Assembly: GCA_003224665.1 (NCBI GenBank)
Contig: QHZM01000001.1
Span: forward strand, 1 to 19,026
From: Acidobacteriota bacterium
GTDB lineage: Bacteria > Acidobacteriota > Terriglobia > UBA7540
DNA: 19,026 nucleotides
Direction: 5' to 3'
Both the position numbers and the translations under genes were made by a program. The notes beneath the pieces are model-generated. The model did not search any database, had not been told where the DNA came from, and saw nothing but the letters and a program-made list of their open reading frames with translations. Every line of letters starts with the position of its first letter. The stretch's first letter is position 1. Positions 8,136 through 15,102 of the stretch are shown here, piece by piece.

Positions 8136-8255
8136 ATGGCCCGCTTTGCGAGCCGCAGGCCCTCTTCAAACGAGGAACTCGCTGGCACGGCGCCTTACCA
8201 AATGAATAGACGCAAGAAAACCGAAGTCATCCGCGGGAGCAAAATCATTTCTTAG
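8136..8255 (+). CDS. Candidate 39-residue small ORF between tolB and pal
   Basis: An ATG ORF of 39 codons fills most of the 240-base tolB-pal gap and ends 20 bases before the pal ATG. Its product begins MARFASRRPSSNEEL and ends RGSKIIS. It is basic and hydrophilic with no signal or membrane segment. About 63 percent of its third positions are G or C, near the window's genes, and a moderate AAGG/GGTG lies upstream. The bases just before it (about 8080-8135) are AT-rich and may hold a promoter for pal: TTGTGT, 18 bases, TACTAT is the best, weak, candidate. No family was recognised. It may be a real small protein, a leader peptide, or chance in a transcribed leader. Confidence 0.3.
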   Translation: MARFASRRPSSNEELAGTAPYQMNRRKKTEVIRGSKIIS

Positions 8256-8275
8256 CCGACCAAGGAGGAGAACGC

Positions 8276-9037
8276 ATGCGACAGAGGAAACGCAGTCTTC
8301 TATTTCTCGTCGGTCTTCTGGGAGTGGTTGTTTTGCTAGGCGCGTGCAAGAAGAAAGTGGCAGCCCCGCCACCGCCGCCACCGCCACCCCCACCGCCAGC
8401 GGCGCCAACAGTCACGCTGACGGCCGAGCCCAGCACCGTCGAAAAGGGAGGGTCCGTTGCTTTGACCTGGACTTCCGAAAACGCCACCGACCTCGATCTG
8501 CAGCCCGGAGTCGGCACCGTCCAGGCAAAGGGCTCCTCGACGGCGAAGCCGGAAGATTCGACAACTTACACCATCACAGCGAAAGGCCCGGGAGGGACGC
8601 AGACCGCTTCGGCCCGCGTTACCGTGACGATTCCACCTCCCCCACCTCCGCCTCCGCCACCGCCGCCCAGGGTAGCCACGGAGGAGGAACTCTTCACCCA
8701 AGTCAAGGATGCGTACTTTGACTTTGATAAGTCCGACATCCGACCGGACGCTCAGCAGGCCTTGACGGCAGACGCCGACTTCTTCAAGGCCCACCCCGAG
8801 ATCAAATTCACGATTGAGGGGCACTGCGATGAGCGCGGCAGCGAGGAGTACAACCTCGGTCTGGGCGACAGGCGGGCCAACGCCGCGAAGAACCTCCTCG
8901 TCAACCTCGGTGTGGCTGGCGACCGGGTTTCGGTCATTTCCTACGGGAAGACTCGACCGGTGTGCACCGACAGCAACGAGGATTGCTGGCAGAAGAACCG
9001 GCGGGCCCACTTCGTCCTCGGGAGTGTCAAGAAATAG
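8276..9037 (+). CDS. pal: Peptidoglycan-associated lipoprotein Pal with Ig-like insert
   Basis: Pal anchors the outer membrane to peptidoglycan. This 253-residue precursor has a lipoprotein signal with lipobox LGAC, so lipidation is expected at C24. The C-terminal OmpA-like domain runs from about residue 135, with YFDFDKSDIRPDA and the peptidoglycan-binding motif EGHCDERGSEEYNLGLGDRR (181-200), ending CWQKNRRAHFVL. Between anchor and domain is an unusual spacer. Eleven prolines (31-41) are followed by an Ig-like beta domain (about 43-118, PTVTLTAEPSTVEKGGSVAL and a TTYTITAKGPGG strand) and twelve prolines (120-131). Classical Pal has only a short linker here. A strong GGAGG precedes the ATG. 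Position after tolB confirms the role; the extra domain's partner is unknown. Confidence 0.95.
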   Translation: MRQRKRSLLFLVGLLGVVVLLGACKKKVAAPPPPPPPPPPPAAPTVTLTAEPSTVEKGGSVALTWTSENATDLDLQPGVGTVQAKGSSTAKPEDSTTYTITAKGPGGTQTASARVTVTIPPPPPPPPPPPPRVATEEELFTQVKDAYFDFDKSDIRPDAQQALTADADFFKAHPEIKFTIEGHCDERGSEEYNLGLGDRRANAAKNLLVNLGVAGDRVSVISYGKTRPVCTDSNEDCWQKNRRAHFVLGSVKK

Positions 9038-9045
9038 ATCGTTCG

Positions 9046-9070
9046 GGCCGGGAGCTTGGTGCTCCCGGCC
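9046..9070 (+). terminator. Strong hairpin downstream of pal
   Basis: A perfect ten-pair stem, GGCCGGGAGC with GCTCCCGGCC and a five-base loop TTGGT, begins nine bases after the pal stop. The downstream bases contain only a broken pyrimidine run (CCTCTTCTC), not a clean T-tract. It is probably an intrinsic terminator or a partial one that lowers expression of cpoB relative to pal. It could also stabilise the pal transcript's 3' end. Confidence 0.6.
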
Positions 9071-9270
9071 GCCTCTTCTCGATCTTCCGATGACGACATA
9101 ACCTCACGGTCTTACCGGGAGTACCGCCGACCCGGCGTTTGAACGGGTCCACAAAGCGGAACTCTTCTGCTCAAGGCCGCATCTTACTCTCCCTTGTCAG
9201 TTGACCCGAGTGCCAGGAAAGGGGTAGATTGACAAGGGATTTTATTTTTAGAAGCGAGGACCGACTGCCT

Positions 9271-10146
9271 TTGAAAAAGCATTTCTGCTTTGCGTTTCTG
9301 TCCGCGTGTCTGTGGCTGGCCGGGGCGCAGCCCGCCTTGGGAGTGAGTAAAGAGATCCTTCAGATCATGCAGCAACTGGACACACTCCAGCAAATGCTGC
9401 TGACCCTGCAAAAGACGGTGGATACCCAAAGGGGAGAAGTGCGGGCCCTGATCGCACAGGCCGACGACAGTGTGAGTAAAATGAAGGCCACCACAGCCGA
9501 TCTCCAGAAGGCCACCGAACAGAACCTGGCTTCCACGAACGTTCGCTTTGACGCGATGACCAGTCAAGTCCAGGCCCTGAGCGAAAGCCTCGAGGAGGTC
9601 AAGGCGCGGCTGGCCAAGCTGAGCGATCAGGTCGCGCAGACTCAAAACATTATCCAGACCCTGAACGCCGCGGCGCAGGCGAGCGCAAAGCCCGCGACCG
9701 GCGGCGCCCCTGGAGCCGCGGATGCAAAACCGGCGCCGGCCGTCCCGGACGCCGATACGGTGTACAAATCCGCCTTGAGCTCTTACAACGGCGGTCAGTA
9801 CCAGCTCGCCGTCCAGGCATTCCAGGAGTACCTCCAGTATTATGGCAGCACCGACCTGGCTTCGAACGCTCAGTTTTACATCGGGGACTGCTATTACAAC
9901 CAGGGGAACTACGCTCAGGCAGTCGAAGAATACAATAAGTGCCTGGAGCGTTATCCGAACGGGAACAAGCTGGCTGCGGCTCAACTGAAGAAGGGTTACG
10001 CCCTGCTCGAGCTCGGACAGAAGCAGGCAGGGATTCGCGAACTCCGGTCACTGGTCCAGCGGTATCCGAATGCCCGTGAGGCGGACCTCGCCCGGCAGCG
10101 CCTGCGGAAGCTTGGCGTTGCTGTGCCGGGCCGGGGCGGCAGATAA
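9271..10146 (+). CDS. cpoB: Tol-Pal coordination protein CpoB/YbgF, coiled coil plus TPR
   Basis: CpoB (YbgF) is a periplasmic protein that tunes TolA action and peptidoglycan synthesis at division. The 291-residue product has a signal peptide (LKKHFCFAFL, then AQPALG before a likely cleavage). A coiled coil of about residues 25-140 follows (repeated LQQML, LSESLEEVKARLAKL). An Ala/Pro-rich hinge leads to tetratricopeptide repeats (about 160-285: YKSALSSYNGGQYQLAVQAF, FYIGDCYYNQGNYAQAVEEY, and a third). The start is uncertain. TTG at 9271 gives a clean signal peptide, whereas TTG at 9229 has a better ribosome site (AAGGGG, four-base spacing) but adds 14 AT-rich, acidic residues before it. It follows pal in the usual order. 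Confidence 0.9.
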   Translation: MKKHFCFAFLSACLWLAGAQPALGVSKEILQIMQQLDTLQQMLLTLQKTVDTQRGEVRALIAQADDSVSKMKATTADLQKATEQNLASTNVRFDAMTSQVQALSESLEEVKARLAKLSDQVAQTQNIIQTLNAAAQASAKPATGGAPGAADAKPAPAVPDADTVYKSALSSYNGGQYQLAVQAFQEYLQYYGSTDLASNAQFYIGDCYYNQGNYAQAVEEYNKCLERYPNGNKLAAAQLKKGYALLELGQKQAGIRELRSLVQRYPNAREADLARQRLRKLGVAVPGRGGR

Positions 10147-10260
10147 TCGGAAGCCCCCCATTCGGCGATGCGCTTCCAAGGCGGACGACGGGACCGCCCG
10201 GCTCACCGGTACGGATTTCCCGCGGGGCGCAGGAGTCCCCTTGGCGGCTGAGAGGTCTCT

Positions 10261-10716
10261 ATGGGAGGCTCAGTCAACAAAGTCATCTTGATCGGCCGCC
10301 TGGGTAAGGACCCTGAGATCAAGTATACGCCCAGCGGGGCCCCCGTGGCGAAGTTCAGTCTCGCCACGGACGAAGTCTTCAAAGACCGCACGGGCGAGCA
10401 GCAGCGGCGCACCGAATGGCACTCGATTGTCGCCTGGAACAAGCTCGCGGAAATCTGCGGGGAGTACCTCACGAAAGGCAAGCAGGTCTATATCGAGGGG
10501 AGCATCCGGAGCCGACAGTGGGAAGACCAGACCGGGAATAAACGCACGTCCTATGAGATCGTTGCGCGAGAGATGAAGATGCTGGGTTCGAGGGCGGACT
10601 CCGAGCGGGCGGCGGCCTCATCACCTTCCCCGGCCGAGCGCGCTGCGCCCGAACGGCCAGCAGCCGCCGAGCCAGCCCCTGAGAGCGAAATCACCGACGA
10701 GGACATTCCTTTCTAG
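10261..10716 (+). CDS. ssb: Single-stranded DNA-binding protein
   Basis: SSB coats single-stranded DNA during replication and repair. The 151-residue protein has the OB-fold domain at about residues 4-108, with VNKVILIGRLGKDPEIKY, TEWHSIVAWNKLAEICGEYL and KGKQVYIEGSIRSRQW. A Pro/Ala/Glu-rich flexible linker follows. The end is the acidic tip DEDIPF, the site where SSB recruits other repair proteins. GAGAGG lies before the ATG. It is 114 bases downstream of cpoB, with only weak GC hairpins between, so it may be cotranscribed with the tol block or have its own promoter. The usual rpsF-ssb-rpsR neighbourhood is absent. The identity is certain. Confidence 0.96.
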   Translation: MGGSVNKVILIGRLGKDPEIKYTPSGAPVAKFSLATDEVFKDRTGEQQRRTEWHSIVAWNKLAEICGEYLTKGKQVYIEGSIRSRQWEDQTGNKRTSYEIVAREMKMLGSRADSERAAASSPSPAERAAPERPAAAEPAPESEITDEDIPF

Positions 10717-10755
10717 CGCCGTTCCAACTATTTGGGGCTATTTCCATGAGCGGCG

Positions 10756-10775
10756 CTTTCGAGCATTCTCGAAAG
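10756..10775. terminator. Hairpin between convergent ssb and exported-protein gene
   Basis: CTTTCGAG and CTCGAAAG form a perfect eight-pair stem with loop CATT, lying 40 bases after ssb and nine bases past the minus-strand stop at 10784. It could stop transcription in both directions. There is no T-run on either side. AGCGCCG at the ssb stop can also pair with CGGCGCT just before it, giving a larger structure. Confidence 0.35.
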
Positions 10776-10783
10776 GCCTCGGC

Positions 10784-11257
10784 TTAAGCATTTCGGCCCA
10801 TTAAGTTAGAACGGCACTGGTACTTCGTGACGTAATAGAGCCTCAGAATTAAATCTTCGAAAGGGCAGGGTTTCAACCCTATCCCTTTCAGGTAACTCCG
10901 CCTTAGTCCCTTGACCGTCATCGGCCCTTTCCGAAGCCGTCGGGCGACGCGCACGCCGCTCGAGTCCGGGTAAGACGTGACGTAAACCGTATCCCCCGCT
11001 CGAAAATCTGAAAGCTGCAGCGGTTTGCCCTCCTCGTCCTGGAAGGAGGTCTTCTCCGTTACCAGCATCAACTCCGTTACTTCCGTAGGACGTTTCAGGA
11101 GGAGCTGCTGCTTTTTCGTGTCGATTGACGAGACAATGAAGAATTCCTCGTCCAGCTTGCCGTTCGATCGCTCTTGCTCGCCGGCCAAAGCCGTGAGCAG
11201 AACCAGCGTGCCCACAGCCATCGCTAAAAGAATGGAACCGGAAGTTTTCAGCTTCAT
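10784..11257 (-). CDS. Small exported protein with DUF5666-like beta domain
   Basis: No specific function is recognised. The 157-residue product starts with a signal peptide (SILLAMAVGTLVLLTALAG, residues 8-26) and is therefore exported. Residues about 38-110 have the pattern of small DUF5666-type or OB-like beta domains: FFIVSSIDTKKQQLLL, then LMLVTEKTSFQDEEGKPL, LSDFRAGDTVYVTSY and SSGVRVARRLR. From about residue 120 the sequence changes character (LKGIGLKPCPFEDL, ending NLMGRNA), with lower GC, two cysteines and a palindromic repeat in the DNA. The tail may come from an inserted repeat element. The ATG has only a weak ribosome site. It lies 113 bases beyond the MacB-type permease on the same strand and might be expressed separately. 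Confidence 0.7.
   Translation of the reverse strand: MKLKTSGSILLAMAVGTLVLLTALAGEQERSNGKLDEEFFIVSSIDTKKQQLLLKRPTEVTELMLVTEKTSFQDEEGKPLQLSDFRAGDTVYVTSYPDSSGVRVARRLRKGPMTVKGLRRSYLKGIGLKPCPFEDLILRLYYVTKYQCRSNLMGRNA
10859..10889. repeat. Imperfect palindrome inside the exported-protein gene tail
   Basis: GAAAGGG pairs with CCCTTTC, and inside them AGGGTT pairs with AACCCT, separated by a small internal loop (C against AT) and a two-base hairpin turn. It encodes residues 123-133 of the small exported protein. Strong palindromes are unusual inside coding sequence, and the surrounding 100 bases are visibly less GC-rich than the neighbours. It resembles a REP-type element. Only one copy is present in the window, so repetition cannot be shown here. 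Confidence 0.4.
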
Positions 11258-11290
11258 AGTGCTTTGGCTCTCGAAAGTATTATTCGTACT

Positions 11291-11310
11291 TGTCCGCCGA
11301 TCTGTCCGCC
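11291..11310. repeat. Short direct repeat upstream of exported-protein gene
   Basis: TGTCCGCC occurs twice with a 12-base period, 34 bases upstream of the start at 11257. It may be a tandem regulator site or chance. AATAAT lies just downstream in the minus direction as a possible -10, but no -35 was found. Confidence 0.2.
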
Positions 11311-11370
11311 CTCGCCGACGTTCGAAGAGTCATCACTCCTCGGCTCGACCGTGACCGCGCGCCACCCGGC

Positions 11371-12588
11371 CTACTCGTACCGCAGCGCTTCGATTGGATC
11401 GAGGTGAGCTGCCTTGTGCGCCGGATAGTAACCGAAAAAAACACCGACCGCGGCCGAGAACAGGACTGCAAGGGCCACCGAATCCGGAGGAATCCGGGTC
11501 GGCCATTCAAGCATACTCGACACCGCAACGGACCCGGCCACCCCGACGAGCACTCCCACCGAGCCGCCGAGCAGGCTCAGGACGAGCGCCTCGCTCAGGA
11601 ACTGCATCCGGACGTCCTGCTCTGTCGCGCCCACGGCCATCCTGACGCCAATTTCCCGGGTGCGCTCGGTGACGGAGACCAGCATGATGTTCATGATTCC
11701 GATGCCGCCCACCAGCAGGGAGACGGAAGCAATGGCCGCGAGGAGCAGCGTCATGATGTGGCCCGCCTGCGCTTGAACATTGGCGAGGTCCGTGGGGCTC
11801 CGGATCATGAAGTCGTCCTCTTCGTCGGGCCGCAAGTGGTGCCGCTCCCGCAGCAGCGACGTCATCTGCTGCTGGGCGGGGTGGATCGCTTCCTGCGATA
11901 CGGCCGAGCAGACGATGAACTGCAGCCAATCGATTCCGGCAACTTTTTTCTGCACGGTCGTGAAAGGAACGATCAGGGTATCGTCTTCGTCGTTGCCGAA
12001 GGGTGACTGGCCTTTGGACGCGAGGACGCCGATGACCCTGAATGGAAGGTTCTGGACCCGGATGATTTTGCCCACCGGGTCTTCGTCCCCGAACAGGTTT
12101 TCCACCACCGTCTGCCCGATGAGACAGACGTTGGCCGCAGAATCAACCTCCCGTTGAGAGAAGGCGCTGCCGGAGGCAATCACCCAGCGGCGGATCTCCA
12201 GATAAGCCGGAGAGACTCCGCGCAGGCGCGTGAACCAGTTCTGGTTTCCGTAAACCACCTGGGCCTGAGAGCCGACCCCCGGCGACACCTTGCTCAGCAC
12301 GGGGACCTGCTGCTGGATTGCCCTGGCGTCCGACAGCTTCAAGGTCTTTGTCGCCGTGCTCCCCATGTGCACGCCGTGCTGGTTGACGCTGCCCGCGGAA
12401 ACAAACACGATGTTGTCGCCCATGTTGCGGATCTGTTCCTGAACCTGATTCGATGCGCCTTCCCCGATGGCCACGGTGCAAATGACGGCGCCGACGCCAA
12501 TGATGATCCCCAGCATCGTCAGGGCCGTGCGCATCTTGTTGCGCGCCAGGGCCCGCAAGGCCACGCGGACTACCGCTCCAAGTTCCAT
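11371..12588 (-). CDS. MacB-type ABC transporter permease
   Basis: This is a permease of the MacB/FtsX type, mechanotransmission ABC proteins that drive tripartite efflux or lipoprotein handling without moving cargo through the inner membrane. The 405-residue protein has membrane helices at about residues 22-42, 279-303, 332-356 and 369-389. A large periplasmic MacB_PCD domain (about 45-270) includes LSDARAIQQQVPVLSKVSPG and ANVCLIGQTVVENLFG. The FtsX signature GIGIMNIMLVSVTERTREIG is at 295-314, and the end DPIEALRYE is typical. Its ATG overlaps the stop of the ATPase gene by one base (TGATG), so the two are translationally coupled. Here permease and ATPase are separate genes rather than fused as in E. 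coli MacB. The permease appears intact, but its ATPase partner is broken. Confidence 0.93.
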   Translation of the reverse strand: MELGAVVRVALRALARNKMRTALTMLGIIIGVGAVICTVAIGEGASNQVQEQIRNMGDNIVFVSAGSVNQHGVHMGSTATKTLKLSDARAIQQQVPVLSKVSPGVGSQAQVVYGNQNWFTRLRGVSPAYLEIRRWVIASGSAFSQREVDSAANVCLIGQTVVENLFGDEDPVGKIIRVQNLPFRVIGVLASKGQSPFGNDEDDTLIVPFTTVQKKVAGIDWLQFIVCSAVSQEAIHPAQQQMTSLLRERHHLRPDEEDDFMIRSPTDLANVQAQAGHIMTLLLAAIASVSLLVGGIGIMNIMLVSVTERTREIGVRMAVGATEQDVRMQFLSEALVLSLLGGSVGVLVGVAGSVAVSSMLEWPTRIPPDSVALAVLFSAAVGVFFGYYPAHKAAHLDPIEALRYE

Positions 12589-13260
12589 CAGGCCTTCTCC
12601 TCCTCCTCGTCATCGTCCGTTAGCCAGGGCATGGTGACGAGCACCTGCCCGGCGTCCGCCCGGTTCTCGAGAGGCGTGTCGCGCCTCACTTTCCCGTCGC
12701 GGAAGAGGACAACGCGCTTGCCAAAGCGGGCGATATCGGGCTCGTGGGTGACGAGCAGGATGATGATGTTTCGTTCCTCATTCAGCCGCTGGAAGACTTG
12801 CATGATCTCGACGCTCGTGCGGCTATCGAGGTTGCCGGTCGGCTCGTCGGCGAGGAGGATGGTGGGGTTGTTGACGAGCGCCCGGGCAATGGCCACACGC
12901 TGCTGCTGCCCGCCGGAGAGCTGGGTGGGGTGGTGCCCCTCTCGCCCTTCCAGGCCCGCGAGCCAGCTCGCGGTTCGAAAGCTTTGAGACATCCTGGCCC
13001 TCCAGCAGACAGCGCCCGCGGCTGGGCCGGTCGAGGCACCCGACGAGGTTCATGAACGTGGACTTACCCGAGCCCGACGCGCCCATAATGGCCACAAACT
13101 CCCCAGAACCAATCGAGAGCGATACTCCCCGCAGCGCGTGGACCTGGACTTCGCCCAGGTCATAGACCTTGTGAAGATTCTCCACCCGGATGACCGGAGT
13201 CACCGCGGCGGCGGAAGTTTCGATTTCAGACCGGGACTCGAGCGCCTCTTCCGGCGTCAT
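12588..13260 (-). pseudogene. MacB-type ABC ATPase disrupted by internal deletion and frameshift
   Basis: Two frames together encode most of a MacB/LolD-type ATPase. The first frame, from ATG at 13260 (GGAGGT eight bases upstream, inside the end of the adaptor gene), gives VIRVENLHKVYDLGEVQVHA, Walker A GASGSGKST at residues 60-68, and continues to VSKLSNRELA at 91-100. It then runs into a nonsense Arg/Pro/Ala-rich frame. The second frame resumes at about 12958 with GLEGREGHHPTQ, signature LSGGQQQRVAIARAL, Walker B ILLADEPTGNLDS and H-loop VTHEP, ending at 12588. The roughly 50 residues that should lie between, including the Q-loop (FVFQ region), are missing, and the lost length is not a multiple of three. 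Active ATPase cannot be made from this sequence. A sequencing or assembly deletion is the alternative. Confidence 0.88.
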
Positions 13261-13266
13261 CAAGCA

Positions 13267-14652
13267 TTACCTCCGGGGTCCGCCGAACCGTGGCCCACCC
13301 GGGAACTGGCCTTGTGCCGGCGGCGCATTGCGCGCGACTTCTTCGCCGGTAATCAGCACGTCGCCTTCCTTCAGGTTGCCGTCCAGCAACTGCGAAAAAT
13401 TATAGTCCGTGATCCCCACTTTTACGGCGACGGGCTCGAGCTTTTTCTCGGCTCCCGACTTCCAGACCACCTGCCATCCCCCGAGGTGGGAAGCGGCTGC
13501 GGCCGCAGGAATGTGGTAGCGGGAATAGATCGCCTGAAGTTCCTGCCGCGAGATCTCCGGCGAATAGCGCAGCGCCGCGTTCGGGATTTTGACGGTGTCC
13601 GAAGCCTGCCCGGTCGGAATGGTCACGTAGGCCGTCTCGCCGGGCAACAGCTTTTCGTGCGGGTTTTCGAAGTCAATGACGGTGTTATAAGTCACGACGT
13701 TCTGAACGATTGTGGCATTCAGTCGGATGGCGCCGACGCGCCCGTGGAACGTTTCGGTGGGGAAAGCGTCCACTTGAAAAGTCGTCTCCGCGCCGATTTT
13801 GACGCTCCCGGTATCGGACTCGTCCGTCGCGGCATAGACCTGCATCCGCTTCAAGTCCTGGGCGATGGTGAAGACCACGGGCGCCTGGAGTGAGGCCGCC
13901 ACGGACTGCCCGACGGTAATGTTCCGCGCCACAATCGTTCCGTCGATGGGTGACAGGATCGTGGTATAGCGGAGGTTGGTCTCCGATTGCCGGAGGGCGC
14001 CCGTCATTGTCTGCACCTGGGCCCGCGCCTCTTCGACTTGGGCCTTGGCCTGGTTGAGTTCGGCGACCGATTGATTGAGCTGCGCCTGCGCGGCGCGTAC
14101 CTGGGCTTCCGCCTGGTCCAGGTTCGACCGCGTGAGGTCCCTCTGGTCCTCGGAGAGGACTCCTTCCCGGGCCAGGTTCGCGACGCGCCTGGCATTGACC
14201 CGGGAGTATTCTGCGGCCGCCTGCGACCTGGCCATGTTCGCCTGGTTGGATTGAATCGCGGCCTCCACGGCGGTGATGCTCGCTTCGAGATCATTCACGC
14301 GCGCCATGGCGTTGCCCAAGTTGCCGCGCGCCTGAATCAACTGGGCCTCGTAGATGGCGGGATCGAGTTGCGCCAGCACCTGCTCGGCATGCACGCGGGA
14401 ATTGAAATCGGCAAAAATGTACTTCACGGTGCCGGAGACATAGGAACCCACCGGCACGGTGGTCAATGGGTTGATGGTCCCCGTCGCCTGCACAACCGCG
14501 GTGATGTCACCGCGCTGGACCTTGGCCGTCAAGTATTTGGGATCGCCCGACCGCCCCCGCCTCACCATCGCCACGGTCAGGACCACGCCCAGCCCGATCG
14601 CGACCAGGGTCACGAGGTTTTTATGCTCACGGTAATACTGGCGAATCGTCAT
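13267..14652 (-). CDS. MacA-like periplasmic adaptor (HlyD/RND-MFP family)
   Basis: This adaptor would join a MacB-type ABC permease to an outer-membrane channel. The 461-residue protein has a cytoplasmic start and one membrane anchor at about 12-30 (NLVTLVAIGLGVVLTVAMV). Split biotinyl-lipoyl halves are VSGTVKYIFADFNSRVHAEQ (72-91) and LSPIDGTIVARNITVGQSVA (233-252). A Gln/Ala-rich coiled-coil hairpin fills about 100-225. Beta-barrel and membrane-proximal parts follow (LPGETAYVTIP; LKEGDVLITGEE), and the end is Gly/Pro/Arg-rich. ATG 14652 is preferred. A TTG at 14664 lies only two bases from a GAGGAA, which is 11 bases from the ATG. Its final codons contain the GGAGGT ribosome site of the ATPase gene, so the genes are coupled. 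No TolC-type channel gene is in the window. Confidence 0.93.
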   Translation of the reverse strand: MTIRQYYREHKNLVTLVAIGLGVVLTVAMVRRGRSGDPKYLTAKVQRGDITAVVQATGTINPLTTVPVGSYVSGTVKYIFADFNSRVHAEQVLAQLDPAIYEAQLIQARGNLGNAMARVNDLEASITAVEAAIQSNQANMARSQAAAEYSRVNARRVANLAREGVLSEDQRDLTRSNLDQAEAQVRAAQAQLNQSVAELNQAKAQVEEARAQVQTMTGALRQSETNLRYTTILSPIDGTIVARNITVGQSVAASLQAPVVFTIAQDLKRMQVYAATDESDTGSVKIGAETTFQVDAFPTETFHGRVGAIRLNATIVQNVVTYNTVIDFENPHEKLLPGETAYVTIPTGQASDTVKIPNAALRYSPEISRQELQAIYSRYHIPAAAAASHLGGWQVVWKSGAEKKLEPVAVKVGITDYNFSQLLDGNLKEGDVLITGEEVARNAPPAQGQFPGGPRFGGPRR

Positions 14653-14730
14653 GGCTCTAATCAATTCCTCTTCGCTGGGCCCTGCTCGAAAGAGCGCCCG
14701 ATTCCCATCTCCCCAAAATCTTTAGATGTT

Positions 14731-15102
14731 TCAACGAGGTTTTTGTTTTTTTCTTCTTTCCTCCCAGCCACGCACCAGATCGTTGAACTTGGCCACCTGC
14801 TCCGGGTTGAGGATCTGCCGGATGCGGTTGCGGCGTTCTTCCTCCAGAGCCGTGAACTGCGGCTCGACCTGGCGGTGGAGCCCGGCAAATTTCCCGTCGA
14901 ATTCGTCCAGGATCTCATGGAGCTGATGAACCTGTGGCTCCGAAAGGCCGAGCTCGTGCTTCAAGTGCCGGACGACATGCTCCTTGCTGAAGCCCCGGCT
15001 CCAGCGGCCGGAGTGCCAAGCGTAAAAATACATCCCCGACCCGCCGACGGCGCCGCCGAGCAAGAATGTCAGGACGAAATAGAGATAAGCGCGTCGAGTC
15101 AT
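14731..15102 (-). CDS. Spy/CpxP-like membrane-anchored periplasmic protein
   Basis: The 123-residue protein starts with an uncleaved-looking membrane segment (about 5-27, AYLYFVLTFLLGGAVGGSGM). A helical, highly charged periplasmic domain follows, of the kind found in Spy/CpxP and periplasmic metal-sensor proteins. Two LTxxQ-like motifs are visible, LSEPQVHQL at 53-61 and LNPEQVAKF at 98-106, framing helices with REP-like spacing (ALEEERRNRIRQIL). Family members act as chaperones or as sensors that report envelope damage or metals. Its ATG overlaps the anti-sigma stop (ATGA), so it is coupled to the sigma/anti-sigma pair. A role in sensing for that pair is plausible but inferred. No metal ligands can be assigned with confidence, though several histidines (30, 42, 46, 49, 59, 62) are present. 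Confidence 0.8.
   Translation of the reverse strand: MTRRAYLYFVLTFLLGGAVGGSGMYFYAWHSGRWSRGFSKEHVVRHLKHELGLSEPQVHQLHEILDEFDGKFAGLHRQVEPQFTALEEERRNRIRQILNPEQVAKFNDLVRGWEERRKKQKPR

Noticed and set aside
11290..12006. 238-codon plus-strand open frame opposite the permease
   Set aside because: The His/Arg/Gly-rich product is a shadow of the permease gene.
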